From Chitinophagales bacterium (lineage in GTDB: Bacteria; Bacteroidota; Bacteroidia; Chitinophagales; Saprospiraceae): a DNA stretch of 64,000 bases. A program made the translations under genes and the position numbers. Of the stretch, positions 33,630 through 42,098 are shown one piece after another. The stretch lies in assembly GCA_017303475.1 (NCBI GenBank), contig JAFLBO010000008.1:1-64000 (forward strand), written 5' to 3'. The notes beneath the pieces are model-generated. The model was given only the letters and a program-made list of their open reading frames with translations, did not search any database and was not told the origin of the DNA. Positions within the stretch are counted from its first letter, which is position 1. Every line of letters starts with the position of its first letter.

Positions 33630-35681
33630 TTATTTCACTAACTTTCTTGTGTAAAAACGCTCTCCAATCTGAACGCGAACGAAATACACGCCGGAAGGAA
33701 GCTCGTTTATAGGCAGGTCAAACTGAAGGTCTGCATCTGTTACTTGCCATATGCCAATGTTTTGGCCAATGCTGTTAGAGAGCAGTACTTGCTTTTTACC
33801 CCAAACTGCTGTACCGAATTGCAATACAGCTACATCTGAAGGCGCCGGGTTGCCCAGAATCTGGAATACGCGTGCATCTTCAATACCTTGTGTAGTGGAT
33901 GAAACACATGCTGCATTGGTGAAGCAAGCCTGGTAGCAGGTAGCTACAGTGCTGTTGCTGTTTACCGCAGCCAGGAAACGGTCGTTGAAATTGTTCGGAT
34001 CGCCACATGGCTGACCAGCCAGGTTTTCTTTGCAACTGAAGTCAGGACAAGGGCCGTTGGCGAAAGCGTAGTACGACTGGAATCCGGTTTTGCGTGGTAC
34101 CGTGATTTCAAAAATACCGTCGCCATCAGCATCTGTCATTTTATACTTGCCACCAGGCACATCAAAGTTACCGCCGCCGCAGAGCCAAACGCCATCAGGG
34201 TTGGCTGGAATACCATTCATGCCTAATTTGAAGTTAATTTTCACTTCCTCGCCACAGGCATAACAAGAGTTAAAGCAAAACTTTGGCACTTCCAGGTTAG
34301 TGCTAACAGGCAGGAAACGATTCACAAACTGGCCGGATGGGTCACGACGGGTGCACTCTTCAAAACCGTTAAACTCTTCCTGTGCAGCCCAATTATCCAG
34401 TGTTACCTTATACTCGTACAAACCGTTTGGCACCGTGATGCTGCCTTCATAGATTCCATCAAAGTTGTCGTCGGTGAGTGGGTTTGCATCTCCAGACCAG
34501 TTATTGAATGAACCGGAAATGTACACTTTATCGAAATTGGAGGTGTAATTGTTCATATCCACCTGAAATTTCACTGTTTTAGCCTGTGGAGCGCTGCCAC
34601 CTTTCACCACGATATCGTCGAGGTAGGATATTACGTCGGTTCCGGTACCTGCTGTACCAAAATCAAAGAACAGCACCACGCGCGTGTATGCGCCTGTGGC
34701 AGCCTCAAAGGGGGCTTCGATGGAAGGCGCAGATGGGTCAAAACAAATTTCTTCCCATTCGTTCACCTTCGTGTTGTCCACTTTAGTGATCCAGTTTGGT
34801 GCACCTGAAGTAGAGCCTTCCAGTTTGAGGGCCAGGTTGCCAATGTGGTCCATATGAACCTTAATGCAAACCTGTGCGCCATTGGATACATCTACAGGTG
34901 TGGAAGGATCGGGATTGGAGAACGCGCCAGCCCAGGTTTGGGAAACGGCAGGCTTAAGGTATTTCAACACATTGGCGCTGGTGTTGATCCCGGTAGCATT
35001 TGGATTGGAGATAGTTTCCGTCAGGGAACCATCCAATGCCGAACCAAAATACTGGAAAGTGGTGCCGGTTGCTGCGGTTTCAAAATCCAGGATCGTGGTA
35101 GTGGTGATGTTGTTAGGCAATGCCGTAATATCATCGAAATAAGAGGTAACATCTGTTCCTGTTCCGGCTGTACCAAAATCAAAGAACAATACCACCCGAG
35201 TGTACACGTGACCGGCAGCAGCCGTAAAAGGCGCCTCGAGTGAAAGCGCGGATGCATCGAACACCAGCTCTTCCCATTCATTCACCTTGGTATTAGCCAC
35301 AGTGGTGAGCCAGTTGTCGCCGCCATTGGTTGATCCTTCCAGTTTGAGGGTCAGGTTGCCGATGTGGTCCATATGAACCTTGATGGCGATTTTGCCATTG
35401 GCGGTCAGGTCTACCAGTACCGTAGGATTTGGGTTGGAGAAAGCTCCTGCCCATACTTCGGCAACGGCTGGCTTCACATACTTGGCCACTGTGGCACTGG
35501 TATTGATGCCGGAAGGATTGGGATTTGCAATGTTTTCATTCAAAGAACCGTCGATGGTACTGCCAAAGTACTGGAACACCGTGCTGGTGGTCGGCGATTC
35601 GAAATCGAGAATGGTTGTTTGAGCCTGGGCAAATACTACGACAATTGCCCACACAAGACCAACAAGTAATGGTTTCTTCAT
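33630..35681 (-). CDS. Secreted carbohydrate-binding T9SS protein with tandem duplication
   Basis: Predicted extracellular protein of 683 residues from Met 35681 (signal MKKPLLVGLVWAIVVVFAQA). It has two long repeats of about 185 residues, each with TTILDFE, FQYFGS, KVHMDHIGNL and FDFGTAGTGTDV followed by a DDI strand. They are probably lectin-like beta-sandwiches. A module with FQVDMNNYTSNFDKVYISGS and FNNWSGDANPLTDDNFDGIY follows, which resembles CBM20/48-type starch- or glucan-binding domains. A cysteine-rich segment and a T9SS tail (ILGNPAPSDVAVLQF) complete it. The repeats are also very similar in DNA, so the duplication looks recent. Its position next to susC suggests a secreted beta-glucan binder. 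Confidence 0.85.
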   Translation of the reverse strand: MKKPLLVGLVWAIVVVFAQAQTTILDFESPTTSTVFQYFGSTIDGSLNENIANPNPSGINTSATVAKYVKPAVAEVWAGAFSNPNPTVLVDLTANGKIAIKVHMDHIGNLTLKLEGSTNGGDNWLTTVANTKVNEWEELVFDASALSLEAPFTAAAGHVYTRVVLFFDFGTAGTGTDVTSYFDDITALPNNITTTTILDFETAATGTTFQYFGSALDGSLTETISNPNATGINTSANVLKYLKPAVSQTWAGAFSNPDPSTPVDVSNGAQVCIKVHMDHIGNLALKLEGSTSGAPNWITKVDNTKVNEWEEICFDPSAPSIEAPFEAATGAYTRVVLFFDFGTAGTGTDVISYLDDIVVKGGSAPQAKTVKFQVDMNNYTSNFDKVYISGSFNNWSGDANPLTDDNFDGIYEGSITVPNGLYEYKVTLDNWAAQEEFNGFEECTRRDPSGQFVNRFLPVSTNLEVPKFCFNSCYACGEEVKINFKLGMNGIPANPDGVWLCGGGNFDVPGGKYKMTDADGDGIFEITVPRKTGFQSYYAFANGPCPDFSCKENLAGQPCGDPNNFNDRFLAAVNSNSTVATCYQACFTNAACVSSTTQGIEDARVFQILGNPAPSDVAVLQFGTAVWGKKQVLLSNSIGQNIGIWQVTDADLQFDLPINELPSGVYFVRVQIGERFYTRKLVK

Positions 35682-35779
35682 AACACGATTGGGTTTTTGT
35701 TTTTGAAACATTATTTTAAAAATTCGACTTTTCGTAAAGCAAAGGTTGGAAACAAATCCTGCTTCATTTGCATTTTATG

Positions 35780-35831
35780 CTACGGTTCCACTACGACAAA
35801 CCCCAAAAACCACTACGACAACACTACGCAA
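35780..35831. promoter_or_regulatory. Phased direct repeats CTACG (putative operator)
   Basis: CTACG occurs at 35780, 35791, 35813 and 35824, so at spacings of 11, 22 and 11 bases. The last three copies sit in the longer CACTACG(A)CA. Multiples of one helical turn place all copies on one DNA face, the usual layout of direct-repeat operators. The site is in the divergent region between the locus regulator and the secreted binding protein, about 33 bases before the -7 box. Confidence 0.5.
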
Positions 35832-35862
35832 ACCAGGCGGCTCCAGCTATGGTTAGGTATGT

Positions 35863-35870
35863 TATATTTG
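35863..35870 (+). promoter_or_regulatory. Putative -7 box TATATTTG of the locus regulator
   Basis: TATATTTG matches TAnnTTTG and lies nine bases before the ATG at 35880. It supports that start over the longer open frame from 35697, whose first codons would precede the promoter. No convincing -33 box was found. Confidence 0.5.
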
Positions 35871-35879
35871 CACGATAAA

Positions 35880-38801
35880 ATGAAACCTTATCCAGCCCTA
35901 AACCTCACCATATTTAGCCAACGTTTACTACCTCTCCGAGGTTTAGTATACGCTGGCTTGCTGCTGTTCCTTCCCCGGATACTACATGCACAGGGATTAA
36001 ACCTCGGCACACCCCCTATCCGGAATTTTCCGAAAAAGGTATACCAGGCAGGCACCCAAAACTGGGATGCTGTACAGGATGCAAGGGGTGTATTGTATTT
36101 TGCCAACAACGAAGGACTACTGCAGTACGACGGAAGCCGGTGGCGCTGTTTCCCGGTGGCCAACCGTACTGTATTACGTTCGGTGGCCATAGATATTTCG
36201 GGCAAAATTTTCACTGGCGCGCAAAGTGAGCTCGGCTATTTTGCCCCTGATGCAGCCGGCCGTTTGCAGTACCACTCCCTGTTGAATTTGCTGCCGGAAA
36301 GCGAACGAAATTTTGAAGATGTGTGGGATATTGTTTGTGTGGGCGAACAGGTCTTTTTCCGTACCAACCACGCCGTATTTGTGTACCAAAAAGGCGAATT
36401 GCTGATGCTGAAGCCTGGTGGCTCACTGAACGCCCTGTTTACCACGCCGGCAGGTGTAGTGTTGCAGCAAAACCTGACTGAATTGTTGTTATGGGACGGG
36501 CAGCGGTTTAATCCATGGCGCCAAGCGCCAACGCTGAGCAGTGCATTAACCGGTTTTTTACCCTGGCAACAAGACACCCTGCTGTTCAGCAGCCTGAAGG
36601 ATGGCTTGTTTCAGCTCAACGCAAACGGATTGGTTGCCTGGTCTACGCCACATGATGCCCTGTTTCAAAAAGAACGCATTTACAGTGCCACCATGCTTTG
36701 GAATGGCAATCTTGCCCTGGGCACCTCTTTGGGCGGACTACTGGTTTTGGATCGGAACAAGCGCATTTTTCGCCATTTAAGCAAAAAAAACGGGTTGCAG
36801 AACAACAATATCCTGCACACATTCTCGGATCGGGCAGGCAATTTGTGGCTGGGCCTGGACAGTGGCATTGACTGTGTGGTATTGCCTTCTGCCTTTACTA
36901 CCGTTATTCCGGATGCAGATTTACAGGGTACCGGGTATGCCGCCGCGGTGCACAGCAGCTCGGTATATCTGGGAGTCTCCAACGGGGTTTATCAGGCTCC
37001 CTGGAACCAGTATTACGCTCCTAATCAGCGACCGTATTTTGAAAAAATCAATGCTACCGACGGGCAAGTCTGGCAACTCAGCGTGGCCGGTGGCGACCTG
37101 TTACTTGGCCATCACGAAGGCGCCTTCCAAATGAAGGGTCGGGAAACACAGGCACTCACCCGTGAGCCGGGCGCCTGGATATTTGTGCCGCTTACAGAGC
37201 AATATTTGCTGGGAGGGCATTACACAGGACTGGTATTATACCAAAAATCCGGTGGAAAATGGGTTTTCGATCGCAAGATTAGTGGTCTGAATGAGTCTTG
37301 TCGTTTTGTGGTGAAAGAGGATGCCAGTGTGGTATGGGTAGCACACCCGTATCGGGGGGTATACAGGGTGAGTTGGGAACAAGGTTTTGCAGCAGAACCT
37401 AGAGTGGACTACTTCAATCATGTGCAGGGCCTGCCTTCTGATTTGAACAATTTTGTGTTTTCCATTGCCGGGAAACCGGTTTTTGCTACAGAACAAGGCC
37501 TGTATCGTTTCAATACGTCTACCCAAAAATTTGAGGAAGATGCTGATTTCAGCCAGATACTGGGTAAGGGTTTTGCCTTGCGCTACCTGCGCGAAGACGG
37601 CCAGGGAAATATCTGGTACGTTGGTGACAAGGAGGTTGGATTACTGCAAGTGAACGATTGGGGAGTCCGAAAATCTGTTCAAAAACGCGTGTTTCCGGAG
37701 CTGTTTGGCAAGTTAGTAGCCGGATTTGAGTTCATATATCCTGTAGATGCCGCCAATGTATTTTTTGGAGCAGAGCAAGGCTTTTTGCACCTGGCCGCCC
37801 AATCCAAGGGCAGCCCGGATACTACTTTGAACGTATTGATATCTGAGGTAAAAGCGGGCAATGGTCAACGGGACACTTTGTTGTACGGAGGTTGGGGGCC
37901 CGGAGCTGCGGTACTGGATGCAGATTTTAGCAATCTTTTGTTTGCGTTTTCAGCCACCCGTTTTGAGGATCCCGATTTGCTGGAATATCGCTCCAGATTA
38001 GTGGGCATTAACGCCGGTTGGTCAGATTGGTCGGTGGGAAGCACACAAAATTTTACCAACCTGAGTCCAGGCAAATACCGCTTTGAGGTGCAGGCGAGAA
38101 TGAAAAATGGTCAGCTGAGCAACATTGCATCTTTTGCCTTTCGTATTCGTCCGCCCTGGTATGCCAGCACGGTGGCCTTGGGTTGTTATGCATTGAGCGT
38201 TTTGGGCATTTTTATTGGCTTCATTATACGGCAGCAGCGCAAATTTGAAAGTGAAAAGGAAAGTTTGGCAGAGCAGCATCAGCAGATTACAGCCAAACAA
38301 CAACAGGAGGTAGAGCGCTCTCAGGCAGCAGTTTCAGATATTTTGCAGGAAAAACTGGAAGCTGAAATTGCTTTTAAAAACCAGGAACTCGCCACCGCTA
38401 CCATGCACCTGGTGCAAAAAGGGGAACTGTTGCAGACTATTCAGGAGAACTTACATCAAATACAGGAAAAATCTACCAATTCGGCCGTAAAAAAGGAAAT
38501 TCAGCAGGTATTGAATCTGTTGAATTTTGATGCCAACCTGAACGATGACTGGGAACAATTTGCCTTTCATTTCGACCGGGTGCACGTGGATTTCCTTAAA
38601 CGATTGCGCGAAAAACACCCGGAGCTCAGCTCCACCGACCATAAACTCTGCGCTTACCTGCGCATGAATTTGAGCACCAAGGAAATAGCGCCATTGATGA
38701 ATATTTCTGTTCGCGGGGTGGAGGCCAGCCGGTATCGCCTGCGCAAAAAACTGGGGCTGCCGAATGATGCGAATCTGGCGGAGATCATTGCGGATGTGTG
38801 A
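35880..38801 (+). CDS. Membrane-tethered propeller regulator with LuxR-type HTH
   Basis: Predicted one-component membrane regulator, 973 residues. A signal peptide (LVYAGLLLFLPRILHAQ) leads into a periplasmic propeller of about 650 residues, recognisable by blades such as GVLYFANNEGLLQYDGSRWR and GNLWLGLDSGID. A triple-tyrosine-type beta-sandwich (EYRSRLVGINAGWSDWS) ends before one membrane helix (about 761-782). A long coiled coil follows. The C-terminus (about 917-965) is a LuxR-type helix-turn-helix: DHKLCAYLRMNLSTKEIAPL, then VRGVEASRYRLRKKLGL. No kinase or receiver domain is present, unlike hybrid two-component systems. It should sense beta-glucan fragments in the periplasm and control the adjoining SusCD locus. 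Confidence 0.9.
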   Translation: MKPYPALNLTIFSQRLLPLRGLVYAGLLLFLPRILHAQGLNLGTPPIRNFPKKVYQAGTQNWDAVQDARGVLYFANNEGLLQYDGSRWRCFPVANRTVLRSVAIDISGKIFTGAQSELGYFAPDAAGRLQYHSLLNLLPESERNFEDVWDIVCVGEQVFFRTNHAVFVYQKGELLMLKPGGSLNALFTTPAGVVLQQNLTELLLWDGQRFNPWRQAPTLSSALTGFLPWQQDTLLFSSLKDGLFQLNANGLVAWSTPHDALFQKERIYSATMLWNGNLALGTSLGGLLVLDRNKRIFRHLSKKNGLQNNNILHTFSDRAGNLWLGLDSGIDCVVLPSAFTTVIPDADLQGTGYAAAVHSSSVYLGVSNGVYQAPWNQYYAPNQRPYFEKINATDGQVWQLSVAGGDLLLGHHEGAFQMKGRETQALTREPGAWIFVPLTEQYLLGGHYTGLVLYQKSGGKWVFDRKISGLNESCRFVVKEDASVVWVAHPYRGVYRVSWEQGFAAEPRVDYFNHVQGLPSDLNNFVFSIAGKPVFATEQGLYRFNTSTQKFEEDADFSQILGKGFALRYLREDGQGNIWYVGDKEVGLLQVNDWGVRKSVQKRVFPELFGKLVAGFEFIYPVDAANVFFGAEQGFLHLAAQSKGSPDTTLNVLISEVKAGNGQRDTLLYGGWGPGAAVLDADFSNLLFAFSATRFEDPDLLEYRSRLVGINAGWSDWSVGSTQNFTNLSPGKYRFEVQARMKNGQLSNIASFAFRIRPPWYASTVALGCYALSVLGIFIGFIIRQQRKFESEKESLAEQHQQITAKQQQEVERSQAAVSDILQEKLEAEIAFKNQELATATMHLVQKGELLQTIQENLHQIQEKSTNSAVKKEIQQVLNLLNFDANLNDDWEQFAFHFDRVHVDFLKRLREKHPELSSTDHKLCAYLRMNLSTKEIAPLMNISVRGVEASRYRLRKKLGLPNDANLAEIIADV

Positions 38802-38909
38802 GTGCGTGATTAGAAGGAATCTGATGCGGCCTGATACACCTTAAATCAGTTTTTACATCTGTGTTACATTGTTTTACAACAAGAATTCTGCTGGCGTGGT
38901 GGGTGGAGA

Positions 38910-38917
38910 TACTTTTG
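38910..38917 (+). promoter_or_regulatory. Putative -7 box TACTTTTG
   Basis: TACTTTTG fits TAnnTTTG and ends 22 bases before the ATG of the S41-type gene at 38940, a spacing that allows a short leader. No strong -33 element is visible. Confidence 0.45.
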
Positions 38918-38939
38918 CCCAAAACAACATTTCTTCTAC

Positions 38940-40709
38940 ATGACTGCCCAAACATTGCCCAAAATTATAGTTTTTTCACTGGTTTGCTTAATAGTTACGG
39001 GTTGCAGTGCGCCCAACAAAAGCACCCACGATACTACCCCCTCTGTCAAGAATGCGCCGGCAACCCCCAAAATCGTGGTTGTAAATAAGTTGGCAGAAAA
39101 TGATCATTTACCCATTGAGGAGCGTATAGCACTGTATTACCAACTAAAAAAAGAACAGCCTGAGGTTTATGATTTTACCAACGAAACGGAACTGACGCTG
39201 TACGGCTACCGGGCGTTATGGAACAATAAGGTGACGGAGGCCATCGCCATATTTAAACTGATTGTAGCAGAATTTCCAGGTTCGTACAATGCCTACGATA
39301 GTTTGGGAGAGGCTTATATGGCAAATGGCGATACAGATCTGGCGATATGGAACTATGAAAAATCGCTGGCAATGAATCCCGATAACTTCAATGCAGAGGA
39401 TCAGCTGGAACGTATTAAATTCCCGAATAAGAAACCGGAAACACCCACAGAAAAATTCAGCAAGGTTTATTCCGCGGCACAATACCGGGAGGACCTGGAC
39501 CAACTGGCGTACAAACTCATTAAAGTACACCCGAATGCACTCAAATTCATTTCCAAAGAAGATTTATGGAAGCTGGTAGAACAGAAAAAGCAACTCATGA
39601 CAGATCAGACTACCTATGCCGAGTTTTTTTGGCATTGTGGTGAAATTATAGCCAGTTTGCAATGTTCCCATACCCGGTTGAGTTATTTTGATGTAGAAAA
39701 TGAGATGTTGCCGGTTCAATTCCTTTTTCCGCTCGAAACCCGTATTTTCAACAACCGCTTGTATGTTACAGATCCAGGCAACAATGCCGGCAAGGTGAAA
39801 GAAAAGGATGAAATTTTAAGCATCAACGGGGTGCCAACAGCCAAACTACTTCAGGATATTTATCGCCATTTACCGGCACAGGGGTACATTCAAACCCCCA
39901 AACGGCATGAATTCAACATGTGGTCTGCGTGTTTGATTCCTTATGCCCTCGGTTTCCCAAATCAATATGAACTTCTGCTCAACGGTCAGCCTCAGCCAGT
40001 AGTATTAAACAAGGCCGAGAAACATCACGGTCGCTTCCGGAATAAATCGCTTAAAATTTGTCAGGATGGCTTGTGCCTTGATCTATTGGGCGATGGTAAA
40101 AGTGCTGTCTTGAGTATTACTACCTTCAATTATTATCCCTGGAATAACCTGCCTGTATTTCAACGATTTATGGATAGTACATTTCAGGTGCTCCGGGAAA
40201 AAAACATCCGGAACCTGGTCATTGATGTTCGGTTTAATGGAGGTGGTTCGCAACATGCCAGTATTTATTTATTGCAGTATTTGATGGATAAGCCATTTGT
40301 GTATTACACCAAAACGGACTATGAAGGAAAGAATGAAAAGACGTACGGTGAAGATCCTATAAAACCCTTTAAAAACCGTTACCAGGGCAAATTATGGTTT
40401 ATACAGGATGGTCTCGGTCAATCTACTACCGGTCATTTTATGTCGCTGGTAAAATTGCACAAACTGGGACCTGTCATTGGCGAAGAACTGGGTTCCAATC
40501 ATTTCTGTTCGGCTGGACAAGCTATGTGTCGGCTACCGAATACCAAAATCACTTTTGGCGTAGCCAACAATACCCACGTATCCTCATCGGCTTCTCTTGA
40601 GGATGGAAAAGGGATAATGCCGGATCATGAGGTGTATCAGACTGTGGATGACTATTTTCGAAAGGTGGATGCGGTAAAGGAGTTTGTATTGTCGCTATTG
40701 GAGAGGTAA
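38940..40709 (+). CDS. S41-family (tail-specific) peptidase-like lipoprotein with TPR
   Basis: Predicted 589-residue lipoprotein: TLPKIIVFSLVCLIVTGC gives the lipobox. Residues about 90-145 form tetratricopeptide-like repeats (YNAYDSLGEAYMANGDTDLA, WNYEKSLAMNPDN). A PDZ-like stretch lies near 275-300 (KVKEKDEILSINGVPTAKLL). The C-terminal part resembles S41 proteases (LVIDVRFNGGGSQHASIYLL; FIQDGLGQSTTGHFMSLVK; IGEELG). The serine in QSTTGHF occupies the nucleophile position, but the usual lysine partner is not obvious, so activity is uncertain. It stands alone between its promoter box and a bidirectional hairpin. Confidence 0.78.
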   Translation: MTAQTLPKIIVFSLVCLIVTGCSAPNKSTHDTTPSVKNAPATPKIVVVNKLAENDHLPIEERIALYYQLKKEQPEVYDFTNETELTLYGYRALWNNKVTEAIAIFKLIVAEFPGSYNAYDSLGEAYMANGDTDLAIWNYEKSLAMNPDNFNAEDQLERIKFPNKKPETPTEKFSKVYSAAQYREDLDQLAYKLIKVHPNALKFISKEDLWKLVEQKKQLMTDQTTYAEFFWHCGEIIASLQCSHTRLSYFDVENEMLPVQFLFPLETRIFNNRLYVTDPGNNAGKVKEKDEILSINGVPTAKLLQDIYRHLPAQGYIQTPKRHEFNMWSACLIPYALGFPNQYELLLNGQPQPVVLNKAEKHHGRFRNKSLKICQDGLCLDLLGDGKSAVLSITTFNYYPWNNLPVFQRFMDSTFQVLREKNIRNLVIDVRFNGGGSQHASIYLLQYLMDKPFVYYTKTDYEGKNEKTYGEDPIKPFKNRYQGKLWFIQDGLGQSTTGHFMSLVKLHKLGPVIGEELGSNHFCSAGQAMCRLPNTKITFGVANNTHVSSSASLEDGKGIMPDHEVYQTVDDYFRKVDAVKEFVLSLLER

Positions 40710-40721
40710 ATTCGGGTTTCC

Positions 40722-40755
40722 CGGAGGTAGGTTTCCAGCGGGAAACTTACCTCCG
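40722..40755. terminator. Bidirectional hairpin terminator
   Basis: Arms CGGAGGTAGGTTTCC (40722-40736) and GGAAACTTACCTCCG (40741-40755) pair with one G-T wobble around a 4-base loop. They lie between two convergent genes, and the right arm contains the stop codon of the minus-strand reductase gene. Confidence 0.7.
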
Positions 40756-41358
40756 CACCAATTTGAACCCGATATCCCTTCCCATGCCCTGGAAAATGGC
40801 CAGATTGATCCACGAAAGTGCAAATTTCTCCAGAAGCTCTACGCGGTCGCTACCACCAAAATCGTAGCAATGCTCAAAGCCGGCATCTGTGGCTAATTGA
40901 GTGGCTACATCTTTGGCCCGTGTACTGTTGCCAGCCATAAACAAATCTAGCCTGGTATGACCATAATCCGGATTTTGCATATTCTCAAAACCAGTGGTAT
41001 TGAAACACTTCACTACTTCTGCCTGAGTCAGCGCCTCAAACGCATGAAAAGCGGTTGCATAGTGTTCTGGCTTGTTGCGAACAGCATTGGTTGAATCTAT
41101 GATTACCTTCCCGGCAACCTGCCCAAATTGCTGCACCAACTCTTCAGCAATTTGTGGGGGTGTAGCTGCCAGAATCACCTCAGCAGCAGCAACAGCATCC
41201 TCTATGGAATGTACCGATGTGTTGGGATTAGCCAATAAAGCCTCCCCTTTAAACTGAGCGGTATCCCGAACGCCTAGCAGGATCTGATGACCCGCCCTGG
41301 CCCAGCTGGCCGCAAGCGCGCCTCCAACATTTCCTGTTCCAATTATGGCAATTTTCAT
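40747..41358 (-). CDS. NADP-binding reductase (F420-dependent NADP oxidoreductase-like)
   Basis: Predicted 203-residue oxidoreductase of the NADP oxidoreductase / coenzyme-F420-dependent superfamily. The N-terminal Rossmann motif MKIAIIGTGNVGGALAASWA binds the nucleotide. VILAATPPQIAEELVQQFG, KVIIDSTNA and VKCFNTTGFENM are typical of this branch (YqeC/NPDR-like). Bacteria without F420 keep such proteins, so the hydride donor here is probably NADPH and the substrate is unknown. It is transcribed toward the hairpin shared with the S41-type gene. Confidence 0.82.
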   Translation of the reverse strand: MKIAIIGTGNVGGALAASWARAGHQILLGVRDTAQFKGEALLANPNTSVHSIEDAVAAAEVILAATPPQIAEELVQQFGQVAGKVIIDSTNAVRNKPEHYATAFHAFEALTQAEVVKCFNTTGFENMQNPDYGHTRLDLFMAGNSTRAKDVATQLATDAGFEHCYDFGGSDRVELLEKFALSWINLAIFQGMGRDIGFKLVRR

Positions 41359-41377
41359 GTGCTCAAAACGTGTGTTT

Positions 41378-42001
41378 TATAATGGTTTTAAATCGTATAT
41401 CTCCCGGATGGATGCAAACTCATGCTCCATTTTCAATCCCAAATCAATCAACTTACCGGTGCGTACATCAAATACCAGCCGTAAATTTTCGGAAATCCGG
41501 TTTTGTACTATGCCCGCTGAACATGGTCAATTTTGATAATATTCATGCACTGCTCCCGCACGTTTAGCTCTACCAACCGATCAAAACGAGCATGCTCATC
41601 CTCAATGGCCTCAAGCTCCTCCCGATGCAAGCGACGTACATCACGCAAGGTTTGCAACCAGCTGTTGAGCTGCCCCATGTCGCTCGTATGCAGGGCTGCT
41701 TTTACACCTCCGCACTCATAATGTCCGCAAACAATGATATGCTTGACCTTTAAGTGCTCCACAGTACAGCATTGATATTGTTATCTGTGGGAATTACCTG
41801 ATTGGCCACATTGCGGTGAATAAACACTTCGCCCGGCTGTAAACCCATCAGATCCTCCGCAGTTACCCTACTATCAGAGCAACCGATGTAGAGGAACTCC
41901 GGGCTTTGACCCTTTGACAGTTGTTTGAAGTAATCCGGATTGCCAGCAAGTTTTTCTGCAATCCACTTTTCGTTGTTTTCAAAAATTGTATTAAAGTCCA
42001 T
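41378..42001 (-). pseudogene. Decayed beta-carbonic anhydrase
   Basis: A beta-class carbonic anhydrase gene broken at three places. The first part (42001 to about 41760) reads MDFNTIFENNEKWIAEKLAG, IGCSDSRVTAEDLMG and NVANQVIPTDNNINAVL, then shifts frame. The second part resumes as VEHLKVKHIIVCGHYECGGV and runs to a TAG at 41508-41510, where VQRA would normally go on. Past the stop the same frame gives YKTGFPKIYGW. After a missing base near 41477 the end follows as VFDVRTGKLIDLGLKMEHEF to a TAA at 41378. The zinc ligands (Cys of CSDSR; His and Cys of CGHYECGG) are all present, so the loss is recent. Three separate lesions make a sequencing error less likely. An upstream Met at 42010 is also possible. 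Confidence 0.82.
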
Positions 42002-42098
42002 GATAATCAATTATTTGTGAAACCTGTCAGGCAAAAAATACCATAATGGCAATTACCCCGTCGCTAAATGCTTCAATTCTGTTTTTTGTCAGCATGAA

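Noticed and set aside
41508..42010. Two separate small carbonic anhydrase genes
   Set aside because: Each part holds only some of the zinc ligands, and they follow each other in family order, so they are pieces of one broken gene.
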